Virus record (IMG/VR): IMGVR_UViG_3300008117_000484
Location: 1-31,873 of that record
Source of the DNA: a virus
Reading direction: 5' to 3' (one strand)
Length of the DNA stretch: 31,873 nucleotides
In this document: one piece after another, positions 1-7,302 of the stretch
Position numbering within the stretch: position 1 is the stretch's first letter
Layout of the letters: each line of letters begins with the position of its first letter
The notes under the pieces: model-generated
Told to the model about the DNA's origin: nothing
The model's database searches: none
The model's input: only the letters and a program-made list of their open reading frames with translations
Position numbers and translations under genes: made by a program

Positions 1-636
1 AACATATGCATCGTTTTGATATCCAATAGAAAACGGTGTATCAAATCCACTTGAATTAATACCCATATTCACATAATGTAAATTTTCGTCACCATTGTCT
101 GCGGTTGCAACAATATCAGAACTCGCTCCAGCAGCCGAACTATTATTTTTTACATTTATTTGTGAATAAGTTTCAGTATTACCTAAAAAGTTTGCAATGT
201 TGTAACTACCTGAACTATATACACGTATCATTTCAGGGTTACCTGAAACTAAAGAACCGGAACCAATTAAAACAGGGTCGTTAACTCTTAAAAATCCTTC
301 AACAGTTAATGTATTCGCATCTTCACTTGTATGACCAATTCTTGGACTTACACTACCACTACCAAATCTAATATAACCCTGTTCAGGATTCAAAATTCCA
401 GTAATTTGTACGGTATCTAATACTCCACCATCTCCAATCCACGCACCATTAGAACCAAGTTTTATGTTCAATCCATCAGTTGTATGTGTTGATATAAATT
501 GGTCTCTTACATTACTACCACTTAATAAATTATCTACAGTTATTTTTTTGGTTTCACCATTGTTAACTATAGGTAATGTATCTCCAGATAATGGACTGGT
601 AAGTTCATTTAACTGTGAAATTTTTTGATCTGCCAT
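1..636 (-). CDS. Tail-fibre/appendage protein, C-terminus cut by window edge
   Basis: The frame is open from an ATG at 636 down to base 1 (212 codons, no stop), so the C-terminus lies outside the window. The product begins MADQKISQLNELT, continues with GDTLPIVNNGET and then becomes Gly/Ser/Asn-rich beta-type sequence. This N-terminus is clearly related to that of the long collagen-like fibre encoded at 4411-6882 (K-I-x-E/Q-L, then GD, then NNxGET), which points to a common virion-attachment module. No enzymatic motif is visible. It is the last of six minus-strand adhesin genes in the window. A TATTTATA box lies 21 nt before the start. The fibre role is inferred from the shared N-terminus and position; the partner it binds is unknown. 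Confidence 0.75.
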   Translation of the reverse strand, partial: MADQKISQLNELTSPLSGDTLPIVNNGETKKITVDNLLSGSNVRDQFISTHTTDGLNIKLGSNGAWIGDGGVLDTVQITGILNPEQGYIRFGSGSVSPRIGHTSEDANTLTVEGFLRVNDPVLIGSGSLVSGNPEMIRVYSSGSYNIANFLGNTETYSQINVKNNSSAAGASSDIVATADNGDENLHYVNMGINSSGFDTPFSIGYQNDAYV

Positions 637-657
637 TTTGTGTTTGTTTTTCTTTTA

Positions 658-665
658 TATAAATA
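658..665 (-). promoter_or_regulatory. Candidate late promoter box TATTTATA
   Basis: Exact TATTTATA on the minus strand, 21 nt before the ATG at 636, in the 54-nt gap between two fibre genes. Confidence 0.55.
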
Positions 666-690
666 GTTTTATTGTTTTGATTATTTAATT

Positions 691-1686
691 CTATACATTA
701 ATTGTAACACTAATATAAACAGGTTGACCTATAGTCCATGTTGTACCTGATTGAATTAAAACAGTATCTCCTGAAGGTGTGTTTGATGGTGGTACACCAA
801 CCCCTTTACCAAATACAAACCCTGTATTTGTTGGGGACGATGATACCCAATATTTAAGTGAATTTGTGTCTCCTGAATAAATGACGGTACTAGAACCTTG
901 TGTCATTGTTATTGTAACACTTTGACCTGTAAATTGTGAAAAATAACTTGATCTGTCTACACCATCACTATCTATATCATTCCAATAAAGTCCACGACTA
1001 CCGTCATCAAAAACATTTGGATTGGTATCTCCAGTGTTAATTCCACCAATATTGTTAATGATTGTGTTTCCTGATGATGGGAATGTATATGGTAATTCAA
1101 CCAAATTGAATGGGTATCCAACTAAATCTAATAATATGTTATTTCCATTTTCTTGTAATAAATCATCTCCATTTTCTTGTAATAAACTATCTCCAATAAC
1201 ACTTGTTGGTGTTGGTGTAGGAGTACTGGTTGGTTCTAATGTTGGAGTACTAGTAGGTTCTGGTGTTGGAGTACTTGTTGGTGCGGGTGTTAATGTTGGA
1301 GTTGATGTTGGTAAAGGTGTAACTCCCATTGCGAAGTTGGTCCAATACCCATTACTATTCAACCAAACTTTTGCGTCATTACCTGTACTAAAACTTTGAT
1401 TAAATTGAAAATTACATAAATTAATAAATGAATTTTCTGTTAAATCACCTGAACCCCAAAATCCAATGTGACATGGGACAAAAGAAATTGGATTCGGGTG
1501 TGTTCCACTCAAATCGACATAACCAATGATATATTGTAAATCTAAATCGGGAGATGCCCACCATTTAACTCCACCAATATTATTTGAATAATCTTGTGCC
1601 GTTGTACCTATTGCTAAATCACCGATTTGTTCGGTTCCTGAAATTGTACTACCTGTGTTATACGCGATTGGGATTATAGTTGCCAT
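691..1686 (-). CDS. Putative tail adhesin with Pro/Thr-rich linker
   Basis: 331 residues in three parts: an N-terminal domain of about 120 residues with no recognised family, a low-complexity linker of about 40 residues built from PTSTPTPEPTSTPT-like units, and a C-terminal beta-rich domain of about 170 residues. Just after the linker comes a short internal duplication, LLQENGDDLLQENG, which resembles the ILTQDG/ILTQNE pair in the protein encoded at 6900-7250. The linker composition is shared with the next gene upstream (1756-2847). I infer an adhesin or fibre-tip protein from its place among collagen-like fibre genes. A TATTTATA box lies 17 nt before the ATG. Nothing indicates an enzyme. Confidence 0.7.
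   Translation of the reverse strand: MATIIPIAYNTGSTISGTEQIGDLAIGTTAQDYSNNIGGVKWWASPDLDLQYIIGYVDLSGTHPNPISFVPCHIGFWGSGDLTENSFINLCNFQFNQSFSTGNDAKVWLNSNGYWTNFAMGVTPLPTSTPTLTPAPTSTPTPEPTSTPTLEPTSTPTPTPTSVIGDSLLQENGDDLLQENGNNILLDLVGYPFNLVELPYTFPSSGNTIINNIGGINTGDTNPNVFDDGSRGLYWNDIDSDGVDRSSYFSQFTGQSVTITMTQGSSTVIYSGDTNSLKYWVSSSPTNTGFVFGKGVGVPPSNTPSGDTVLIQSGTTWTIGQPVYISVTINV
1200..1320 (-). repeat. Pro/Thr/Ser-coding minisatellite (linker)
   Basis: Imperfect tandem DNA repeat (on the plus strand GTTGGTGT / GGAGTACT units) encoding a PTSTPTxxP linker inside the adhesin gene. The same kind of repeat recurs at 1759-2030 in the neighbouring gene. Confidence 0.8.
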
Positions 1687-1703
1687 TAAATCTTTGTTAC
1701 AAC

Positions 1704-1711
1704 TATAAATA
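1704..1711 (-). promoter_or_regulatory. Candidate late promoter box TATTTATA
   Basis: Exact TATTTATA on the minus strand, 17 nt before the ATG at 1686. Confidence 0.55.
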
Positions 1712-1755
1712 GTTATTTTTTATTTAATGACTATATAAATTAACAAAAAAATCAA

Positions 1756-2847
1756 CTACGGTGTAGGTGTTGGTGTACTAGTAGGAGGTAAAGTTGGAAA
1801 AAATGTTGGTGTAGATGTTGGTTCCGGTGTTGGGGTGTCAGTAGGTATTGGTGTAGGTGTACTTGTTGGAACCGCGGTCGGTAAAAATGTGGGAGTTGAA
1901 GTTGGTTCCGGTGTTGGTGTAGATGTAGGTAAAGGTGTTGGGGTTGTGGTAGGTGCCGTAGTAGGTAAAAATGTGGGAGTTGAAGTTGGTGTTACAGTCA
2001 TTGTTGGTGTTGGTGTCGGTGTAGACGTTGATACACCTAATCCGATTAAATTGTCAACACAATCACCACCACATTCAGTAATACTAAAATTAGGTTTTAT
2101 ATTTGTTTTATAATTGTCCTTTATCTGTAAATGTGTGAAAGGATATTCATAATAATTGTATTGTAATAAATCAAATTGTGTTTCACCTTCATGAATATCT
2201 CCAGATTCGACTGTACCACCACCAAATATTTGAACTAAATCATTTTCACTTTCTCTTTGCGAAGGAATAATTTCTTCCCAATTTTCTAAAGTATATAATT
2301 TTTGTCCGTTCAAATATATTTTTAAAACTCCTAATCTTGAATCTCTATTTTCATACCATTTTTCACTTAACTGTTCAACAATTGTGTAAACTTCTGTTGC
2401 ACCTGTTAACCAATCTAATTGACCTACGGTCATTGTTTTTCCTGTAATCAAATCATTTGTTCCACCGAAATTACACAAATCACATCCTTCTAAATCTTTA
2501 TATCTTTCAAAAACAATTGTTAAATTAAAATCATTTGACGTTCCACCTGAACACATTACAGATGTTTGTCCTGTTGCCGTGTAGTAAATCGGATTATCAT
2601 CACAACTTAATTTTTTGTAATGGATTGATTCCCACAACACTCTTCCATCATCAGTAAAAGAAAATGACAAATTATTATCAGCATAATTTTCTTGTTCTGT
2701 TTCACCACTGATTCCCCAATAGTAAAAAGTTGTTCCACCAGACCAATCAATTCCGTCTCTATTAAAAACAAAATCTAATGTCCATCCTTTTTCTGTTCTT
2801 TTTCTTATGTAAGGGTCCCCTGATTCTAAAATATATGTTGTTGCCAT
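1756..2847 (-). CDS. Putative tail protein ending in a Pro/Thr-rich repeat
   Basis: 363 residues. Residues 1 to about 270 form a folded-looking, aromatic- and Cys-containing part. It includes a G-V-L-K-I-Y-L-N-G-Q-K-L-Y stretch of the kind seen in concanavalin/LamG-like beta sandwiches, but this is only a resemblance. The last 90 or so residues are a TPTPEPTSTPTF-type repeat that runs directly into the stop codon, so no domain follows the linker. In the next gene (691-1686) a similar linker does carry a C-terminal domain. That difference suggests loss or exchange of a tip domain by recombination in the repeat. A TATTTATA box ends only 4 nt before the ATG. Confidence 0.7.
   Translation of the reverse strand: MATTYILESGDPYIRKRTEKGWTLDFVFNRDGIDWSGGTTFYYWGISGETEQENYADNNLSFSFTDDGRVLWESIHYKKLSCDDNPIYYTATGQTSVMCSGGTSNDFNLTIVFERYKDLEGCDLCNFGGTNDLITGKTMTVGQLDWLTGATEVYTIVEQLSEKWYENRDSRLGVLKIYLNGQKLYTLENWEEIIPSQRESENDLVQIFGGGTVESGDIHEGETQFDLLQYNYYEYPFTHLQIKDNYKTNIKPNFSITECGGDCVDNLIGLGVSTSTPTPTPTMTVTPTSTPTFLPTTAPTTTPTPLPTSTPTPEPTSTPTFLPTAVPTSTPTPIPTDTPTPEPTSTPTFFPTLPPTSTPTPTP
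1759..2030 (-). repeat. Pro/Thr/Ser-coding minisatellite at gene 3' end
   Basis: Imperfect tandem repeats encoding TPTP, PTSTPTF and VPTSTPT units up to the stop codon. They are related at DNA and protein level to the linker at 1200-1320. Confidence 0.8.
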
Positions 2848-2851
2848 TCTT

Positions 2852-2859
2852 TATAAATA
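2852..2859 (-). promoter_or_regulatory. Candidate late promoter box, leaderless spacing
   Basis: Exact TATTTATA on the minus strand, then AAGA, then the ATG at 2847. With a T4-like distance from box to start point, transcription would begin at or beside the A of the ATG. Confidence 0.55.
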
Positions 2860-2894
2860 TTAGTATAATCTTTCTATTGAAATCATTTTATTGT

Positions 2895-4394
2895 TTATTC
2901 ACCTACCCATCTTGCCTGAAACCAAGACCTTCCTTCGTATTGCGATCTTGAATTAGCCGCTCCACCAACATTTACAACGTTTATGAAATCAGTTGAACCA
3001 TTTAGATACACAATTTTTGTTACCTGTTGGGCCACTACACCAAAAGCACCAGCAGTAACAACAATTCCATTATTTTTCTTAATTGCCATAGCCGCTTCAA
3101 CATTGTTTAATCTATATACATCATAGGCTGCAGTAATTTCCCAATAACCAGCCTTCTGCGGAGTAAATGTATAAGTTGAAGTATTAAACCAACTACTTGA
3201 TACATTAACCGTATTATTCACAACACTATATCTACAAGGGTCTTCAGTAAATGAACCCGGTAAGGTATAAGTAACATTTGCGTATGCTTCAAGTAAATAA
3301 AGAGTTGGTGCAAGATTTGTTGATACACCATTTCCTAAAGTAGTCAAATCAAAATATCCACCTCTAGCGTTTCCACCCTGTTCAAAAATTCTTAATCTAT
3401 TTTGATAAGAATCAATTGTAATACCACTACCTGTAAGTGAGTTATTTGTAATTGATTTTGCTAATAGAATTTCTCCACCCTCATCCCCACTACCAGTTCC
3501 AATTTGTAATGCTGATGTTGTTATTATATTCAATGAACCACTTACTATTACTGAACCCGTAATATTTTGTGTTGTTGAAATTGAACCAGTTGTAATTAAT
3601 CCTATATAATCTACTAAACCACTTGAACCACTACTACCACTTGTTCCTGAAGTACCACTAGTTCCAGATGTACCATTATTAACAGTTACGGTTGGAGTTA
3701 ATTGTGTAATTTCATAACTAGCGTATCCACCATTGACTGTAATTGTATTATTTGTAGTTTGTCTTAATTCATATGTGGTATTTACCGAAGGTGTTACATA
3801 ATGAGTTGCGACTATTGTTGAAGAAACTTGAGTTCCACTTGTTACCGCTTCACCAAACGCTTCCACACCAACGTATGTACTATTTGTTACATCGTACCAT
3901 CTAAAAGTACCCCAACTAGAACTTGATTCAAATCTTCTAATAATTGCTTCTAGTTTATAGGTATTACCTGATGTTAATGTTACTTGAGTATTTGAACCTT
4001 TTGTAATTAAAGAACCATTTGATGCATTAGTCGTTTGGAAAATTACAGCAGTACCGTTACCGACACTACCCTGATTTGCATTGTTCGAAGCAAAAATATA
4101 TGAGGGACTTAAAGTAGTTGTTGCAACTCCTGATGGACTTGTTCCTGATGAACCTGATGAACCACTTGAACCAGAAGTACCTGATGTACCAGAAGTCCCA
4201 CTTGTTCCGTTTCCTGAAGTTCCACTAGTACCCGATGTACCATTTATACCACTAGTTCCAGATGTACCCGAAGTACCATTCACCACATATGACCTATCTA
4301 TCTCCCAATAATTTCCATTGAAAATATAATACGGTGAACTACCGCTTTGATATGTTTGACCTGATATTGGTGAAGATGGAAAATTTAATGCCAT
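2895..4394 (-). CDS. Collagen-like tail fibre with C1q/TNF-like domains
   Basis: 499 residues. The N-terminus MALNFPSSPISGQTY followed by a Tyr/Trp-rich stretch is a common start of fibre proteins in marine T4-like phages. Next comes a GTS-type collagen-like block (about residues 40-88), a beta-rich domain (about 95-235), a short second GTS block (about 240-258), and a C-terminal beta-rich domain of about 230 residues. The last part (AGYWEITAAYDV, then AIKKNNGIVV) looks like the jelly-roll of C1q/TNF-like heads. It is most likely a trimeric receptor-binding fibre. The start lies 16 nt after the preceding stop, with no exact TATTTATA box, so it is probably cotranscribed with 4411-6882. Confidence 0.8.
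   Translation of the reverse strand: MALNFPSSPISGQTYQSGSSPYYIFNGNYWEIDRSYVVNGTSGTSGTSGINGTSGTSGTSGNGTSGTSGTSGTSGSSGSSGSSGTSPSGVATTTLSPSYIFASNNANQGSVGNGTAVIFQTTNASNGSLITKGSNTQVTLTSGNTYKLEAIIRRFESSSSWGTFRWYDVTNSTYVGVEAFGEAVTSGTQVSSTIVATHYVTPSVNTTYELRQTTNNTITVNGGYASYEITQLTPTVTVNNGTSGTSGTSGTSGSSGSSGLVDYIGLITTGSISTTQNITGSVIVSGSLNIITTSALQIGTGSGDEGGEILLAKSITNNSLTGSGITIDSYQNRLRIFEQGGNARGGYFDLTTLGNGVSTNLAPTLYLLEAYANVTYTLPGSFTEDPCRYSVVNNTVNVSSSWFNTSTYTFTPQKAGYWEITAAYDVYRLNNVEAAMAIKKNNGIVVTAGAFGVVAQQVTKIVYLNGSTDFINVVNVGGAANSRSQYEGRSWFQARWVGE
3617..3687 (-). repeat. Short collagen-like GTS/GSS repeat
   Basis: Encodes about 24 residues of G-T-S and G-S-S triplets between two beta-rich domains of the fibre. 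Boundaries are approximate. Confidence 0.75.
4135..4280 (-). repeat. Collagen-like GTS/GSS repeat
   Basis: Encodes about 49 residues of Gly-X-Y triplets, mainly G-T-S, G-S-S, G-I-N and G-N, with one break in register. Boundaries are approximate. Confidence 0.75.
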
Positions 4395-4410
4395 TTATTA
4401 ATTTATATTT

Positions 4411-6882
4411 TTATTCAATTATTACGTTTCCAAATATTTTACCTGGTACATTTGTTGGGTCACAATAAATGTGTAAGGAATCAAATTGATTTATTGTTAA
4501 TCCTGAGAATACCCAAGTTCCAACTGTATTTGCGGTTAATGAAACTGAAGATGAAGTAATTAATGTTGCACTTGAAAAGGCAACACCATCGGCATTTTTT
4601 GCAACTCCAACAACCACATTATTAGGACCAGCGGCGTCTTGTCTTAAATAAACTGTTACTTTACTCAATAAGTTTGTTGTTGCCATGAACGCCGTTCTAT
4701 AGTTAGGTGCCGAATCATCATCCGATAATCTTGTCATAGATGTAAAATAAAACGCAGATGCTAAACTTCTATCGGTCGCAACAAATAATCTTATTGTTCC
4801 TTTTAATGTTGCACCTGGTGCTGCATACCAACTATCACTACCACTATTATATGTTAAAAGATATTGGTCCAAGGAACCAGTAATATTATCATTAACATCA
4901 CTTAATTGATATAATCTACTTGGACTTGTACCTGAAGTACCACTAGTACCAGTTGAACCTGACGTTCCACTTGTACCAGAGGTTCCTGAACTACTACCTA
5001 CAGCAACACCAACTTGTTTTAATAGAATAATAACTGACGGTGATGATGGCCTCGTAGGTGTTGTTTGTACATCAATTGCTGTTAATTGTACGTGGTTTTG
5101 GTCGGCAGACGCGTATAGTTGTACGTAGTCACCCGCATTTAAATCCAAAATATATGGAACAAACGGTAATTGATATGCACTATTTGATACTAATGTTATT
5201 GTGGAGGTAGTTCCTGTTACAGGTACTCCATTTATTGCTATCCAAAAGGAAACGTCTGTAGAAGTCCCTCCTTGTGTTTTTTCAACTTGTGCTGAAAATC
5301 CAAATTCGTACTGACCATCATATGGAACTGTGAATTTATTTCCATCAACTAATGTTATACCATATTGATAATCTATAGTGTTTCCTGATATAATAGTTGC
5401 GGAGTTTTCACCTATCAATTGATTTGTGGTGTCTGAATATTGTGCCGCCCAATTTGCGATACCAGCACCACTAGAACCCGCAGCACCACTTGTACCCGAA
5501 CTTCCACTTGTACCGGAAGTACCAGATTGTCCGCTAGTACCTGATGTACCATCAATACCACTAGTTCCAGAAGTCCCATCTATACCCGAAGTGCCAGATG
5601 TCCCATCAACACCTGATGTACCACTAGACCCACTTTCACCGCTTGTACCTGAAGAACCTGACTCACCTGATGTACCACTTGTACCTGAAGAGCCTGACGT
5701 TCCAGAAGTTCCATTACTACCAATACCTGATGTTCCACTAGAACCTGAAGTTCCAGATGTTCCGTCTATTCCTGAGGTACCAGATGAACCACTAGTACCA
5801 CTTGTTCCGACACCCGATGTACCAGATGTACCATTTGTACCTGATAAAGTTGGATTTGTAGGTACCCACTCTTCGTTTGTATATAAAATGTATGTACTAC
5901 CCTCAATACTATTAAACCATAAAGAACCTGTTGTTTGACCTGTCGGTTCAAAATCTGAAATAATTACACTCGAACCTAATCCTGATGTTCCTGAAGTACC
6001 GTTTGTACCATTGATACCACTTGTACCGGATGAACCGCTAGTACCCGATGTACCATTTGAACCAACTAAACCATTCGCACCTGATGTACCACTACTTCCT
6101 GATGACCCTGAAGTTCCGCTCGAACCATTATCACCTGATGTTCCTGAAGTACCATTACTTCCTGACACACCCGAACTACCACTGGTACCTGACGTTCCAT
6201 TATTACCACTAGTACCTGATGTTCCATCTATACCTGAACTTCCTGATGTTCCACTCGTACCATTTCCTGAAGAACCGCTAGTTCCTGAAGAACCATTACT
6301 TCCTGAAATACCCGACGTACCACTTGTTCCATCTATACCTGAGGTGCCGGATGTTCCGTTTATACCCGATGAACCAGATGTTCCACTACTTCCATTTGAA
6401 CCTGATAATCCACTTGTACCAGAAGAACCGTTACTTCCCGATGTACCTGAACTTCCGTTAGAACCCGAAGTACCACTAGTACCGTTTAATCCATCTTGTC
6501 CACTACTTCCTGATGTTCCTGAGCTACCATTAGAACCTGATGTACCGCTTGTACCGTTTTGACCACTAGTTCCTGAACTACCCGAACTTCCACTTAATCC
6601 ACTTGTACCTGAACTACCAGAAGAACCGGATATTCCTGAAGTACCACTACTTCCATTTGAACCTGAACTACCTGAGGAACCTGAAGTTCCATTAGAACCA
6701 TTTGAACCTGAGGTACCACTAGTTCCACTTGTACCAGATGTTCCTGAAGTTTGTGATGTACCTAATATTGTCTCACGAACTACTTTATATGTGGTTGTTT
6801 CACCACTATTATTCATTATAAAGTAAGCACCTGTGGTGTCTCCCGTGTATAATGGTAATTCGTTAATTTTTTTATTGTTCAT
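4411..6882 (-). CDS. Long collagen-like tail fibre with C1q-like domain
   Basis: 823 residues, the largest protein fully in the window. Residues 1-40 form an anchor-like N-terminus (KINELPLYTGDTTG, then NNSGET) related to that of the protein at 1-636. Residues 41 to about 302 are Gly-X-Y triplets dominated by GTS, GSS, GSN and GID with no proline. A short domain ending in LWFNSIEGSTYILYTNEEW follows; similar W/Y modules occur in other phage fibres. A second triplet block covers about 345-473, then comes a C1q/TNF-like beta domain (about 475-612, with YDGQYEFGFSAQV), a third short block, and a C-terminal beta domain of about 140 residues. I infer a trimeric rod-and-head adhesin. A TATTTATC box ends 4 nt before the ATG. 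Confidence 0.82.
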   Translation of the reverse strand: MNNKKINELPLYTGDTTGAYFIMNNSGETTTYKVVRETILGTSQTSGTSGTSGTSGTSGSNGSNGTSGSSGSSGSNGSSGTSGISGSSGSSGTSGLSGSSGSSGTSGQNGTSGTSGSNGSSGTSGSSGQDGLNGTSGTSGSNGSSGTSGSNGSSGTSGLSGSNGSSGTSGSSGINGTSGTSGIDGTSGTSGISGSNGSSGTSGSSGNGTSGTSGSSGIDGTSGTSGNNGTSGTSGSSGVSGSNGTSGTSGDNGSSGTSGSSGSSGTSGANGLVGSNGTSGTSGSSGTSGINGTNGTSGTSGLGSSVIISDFEPTGQTTGSLWFNSIEGSTYILYTNEEWVPTNPTLSGTNGTSGTSGVGTSGTSGSSGTSGIDGTSGTSGSSGTSGIGSNGTSGTSGSSGTSGTSGESGSSGTSGESGSSGTSGVDGTSGTSGIDGTSGTSGIDGTSGTSGQSGTSGTSGSSGTSGAAGSSGAGIANWAAQYSDTTNQLIGENSATIISGNTIDYQYGITLVDGNKFTVPYDGQYEFGFSAQVEKTQGGTSTDVSFWIAINGVPVTGTTSTITLVSNSAYQLPFVPYILDLNAGDYVQLYASADQNHVQLTAIDVQTTPTRPSSPSVIILLKQVGVAVGSSSGTSGTSGTSGSTGTSGTSGTSPSRLYQLSDVNDNITGSLDQYLLTYNSGSDSWYAAPGATLKGTIRLFVATDRSLASAFYFTSMTRLSDDDSAPNYRTAFMATTNLLSKVTVYLRQDAAGPNNVVVGVAKNADGVAFSSATLITSSSVSLTANTVGTWVFSGLTINQFDSLHIYCDPTNVPGKIFGNVIIE
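4920..4998 (-). repeat. Short collagen-like GTS repeat (block 3)
   Basis: Encodes about 26 residues of GTS/GST triplets between the C1q-like and C-terminal domains. Boundaries are approximate. Confidence 0.7.
5465..5850 (-). repeat. Collagen-like repeat (block 2)
   Basis: About 128 codons of Gly-X-Y triplets (GTS, GSS, GID, GES, GVD). The amino-acid repeat is strict but the codons vary from unit to unit. Boundaries are approximate. Confidence 0.85.
5977..6762 (-). repeat. Collagen-like repeat (block 1)
   Basis: About 262 codons of Gly-X-Y triplets, mostly GTS, GSS, GSN, GIN, GID and GLS, with occasional two-residue phase breaks (NG). No proline occurs in the block. Boundaries are approximate. 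Confidence 0.88.
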
Positions 6883-6886
6883 TTAA

Positions 6887-6894
6887 GATAAATA
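6887..6894 (-). promoter_or_regulatory. Candidate late promoter box (variant TATTTATC)
   Basis: TATTTATC on the minus strand, one mismatch from the window consensus, followed by TTAA and the ATG at 6882 (4-nt gap). Confidence 0.4.
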
Positions 6895-6899
6895 TATTT

Positions 6900-7250
6900 T
6901 TAATGTTGGTATTGAATACACTCTTCGTTTTGGGTAAGAATTGAAAATCCGTCCTGTGTTAATATTGTATAATCACAACCATACTCAATATTTGAATTAA
7001 CTGTGCTTTCATATATTATTGGTAATAATGGTTCACGACTGTTATCTAGTTGGAAATCATATTCTTCAGAAAAATCTAAAACTAAATCGACCCACTCAGT
7101 TTTATCAACTACGAAATCATTTAATTCAGAGAAATCTAAAACCAAATCCACCCATTCATTATTGTCTACCACAAAATCGTAAGTTTCTGAAATATCTAAC
7201 TTCAAATCCAATTTTGAACCATAATATTTCAAAATATTCTGTCTGGTCAT
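6900..7250 (-). CDS. Small repeat-containing protein, probable tail component
   Basis: 116 residues of unknown family. The centre carries about two and a half copies of a 19-20-residue acidic unit (DFVVDNNEWVDLVLDFSE; DFVVDKTEWVDLVLDFSE; then a degenerate DFQLDN). The C-terminus has the doublet YTILTQDGFSILTQNEE, similar to LLQENGDDLLQENG in the protein at 691-1686. It is the first gene of the minus-strand fibre cluster, read divergently from the plus-strand operon, and a TATTTATA box ends 5 nt before its ATG. Function is unknown; a small fibre- or baseplate-associated protein is a guess from position. It stops 17 nt before the long fibre gene starts. Confidence 0.7.
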   Translation of the reverse strand: MTRQNILKYYGSKLDLKLDISETYDFVVDNNEWVDLVLDFSELNDFVVDKTEWVDLVLDFSEEYDFQLDNSREPLLPIIYESTVNSNIEYGCDYTILTQDGFSILTQNEECIQYQH

Positions 7251-7255
7251 ATTTG

Positions 7256-7263
7256 TATAAATA
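7256..7263 (-). promoter_or_regulatory. Candidate late promoter box TATTTATA, leaderless spacing
   Basis: Exact TATTTATA on the minus strand, CAAAT, then the ATG at 7250. It forms one arm of a perfect 10-bp inverted repeat (7256-7265 with 7279-7288) whose other arm is the plus-strand box. Confidence 0.6.
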
Positions 7264-7280
7264 TCTTTCAGAAGATTTGA

Positions 7281-7288
7281 TATTTATA
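7281..7288 (+). promoter_or_regulatory. Candidate late promoter box TATTTATA
   Basis: Exact TATTTATA on the plus strand, 14 nt before the ATG at 7303, back to back with the minus-strand box at 7256-7263. Confidence 0.6.
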
Positions 7289-7302
7289 TAAAAAGTGTTT
7301 TA

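Noticed and set aside
5426-6562. Long plus-strand open frames rich in Pro/Val/Asp opposite the collagen-like fibre gene (also at 4081-4311 and 1835-2113).
   Set aside because: They are mirror translations of the GTS and PT repeat codons; they have no promoter, natural start context or non-repeat sequence.
5465-6762. CRISPR-like array impression from regularly spaced short repeats.
   Set aside because: The repeats are coding Gly-X-Y triplets with synonymous variation, without unique spacers or a palindromic repeat unit.
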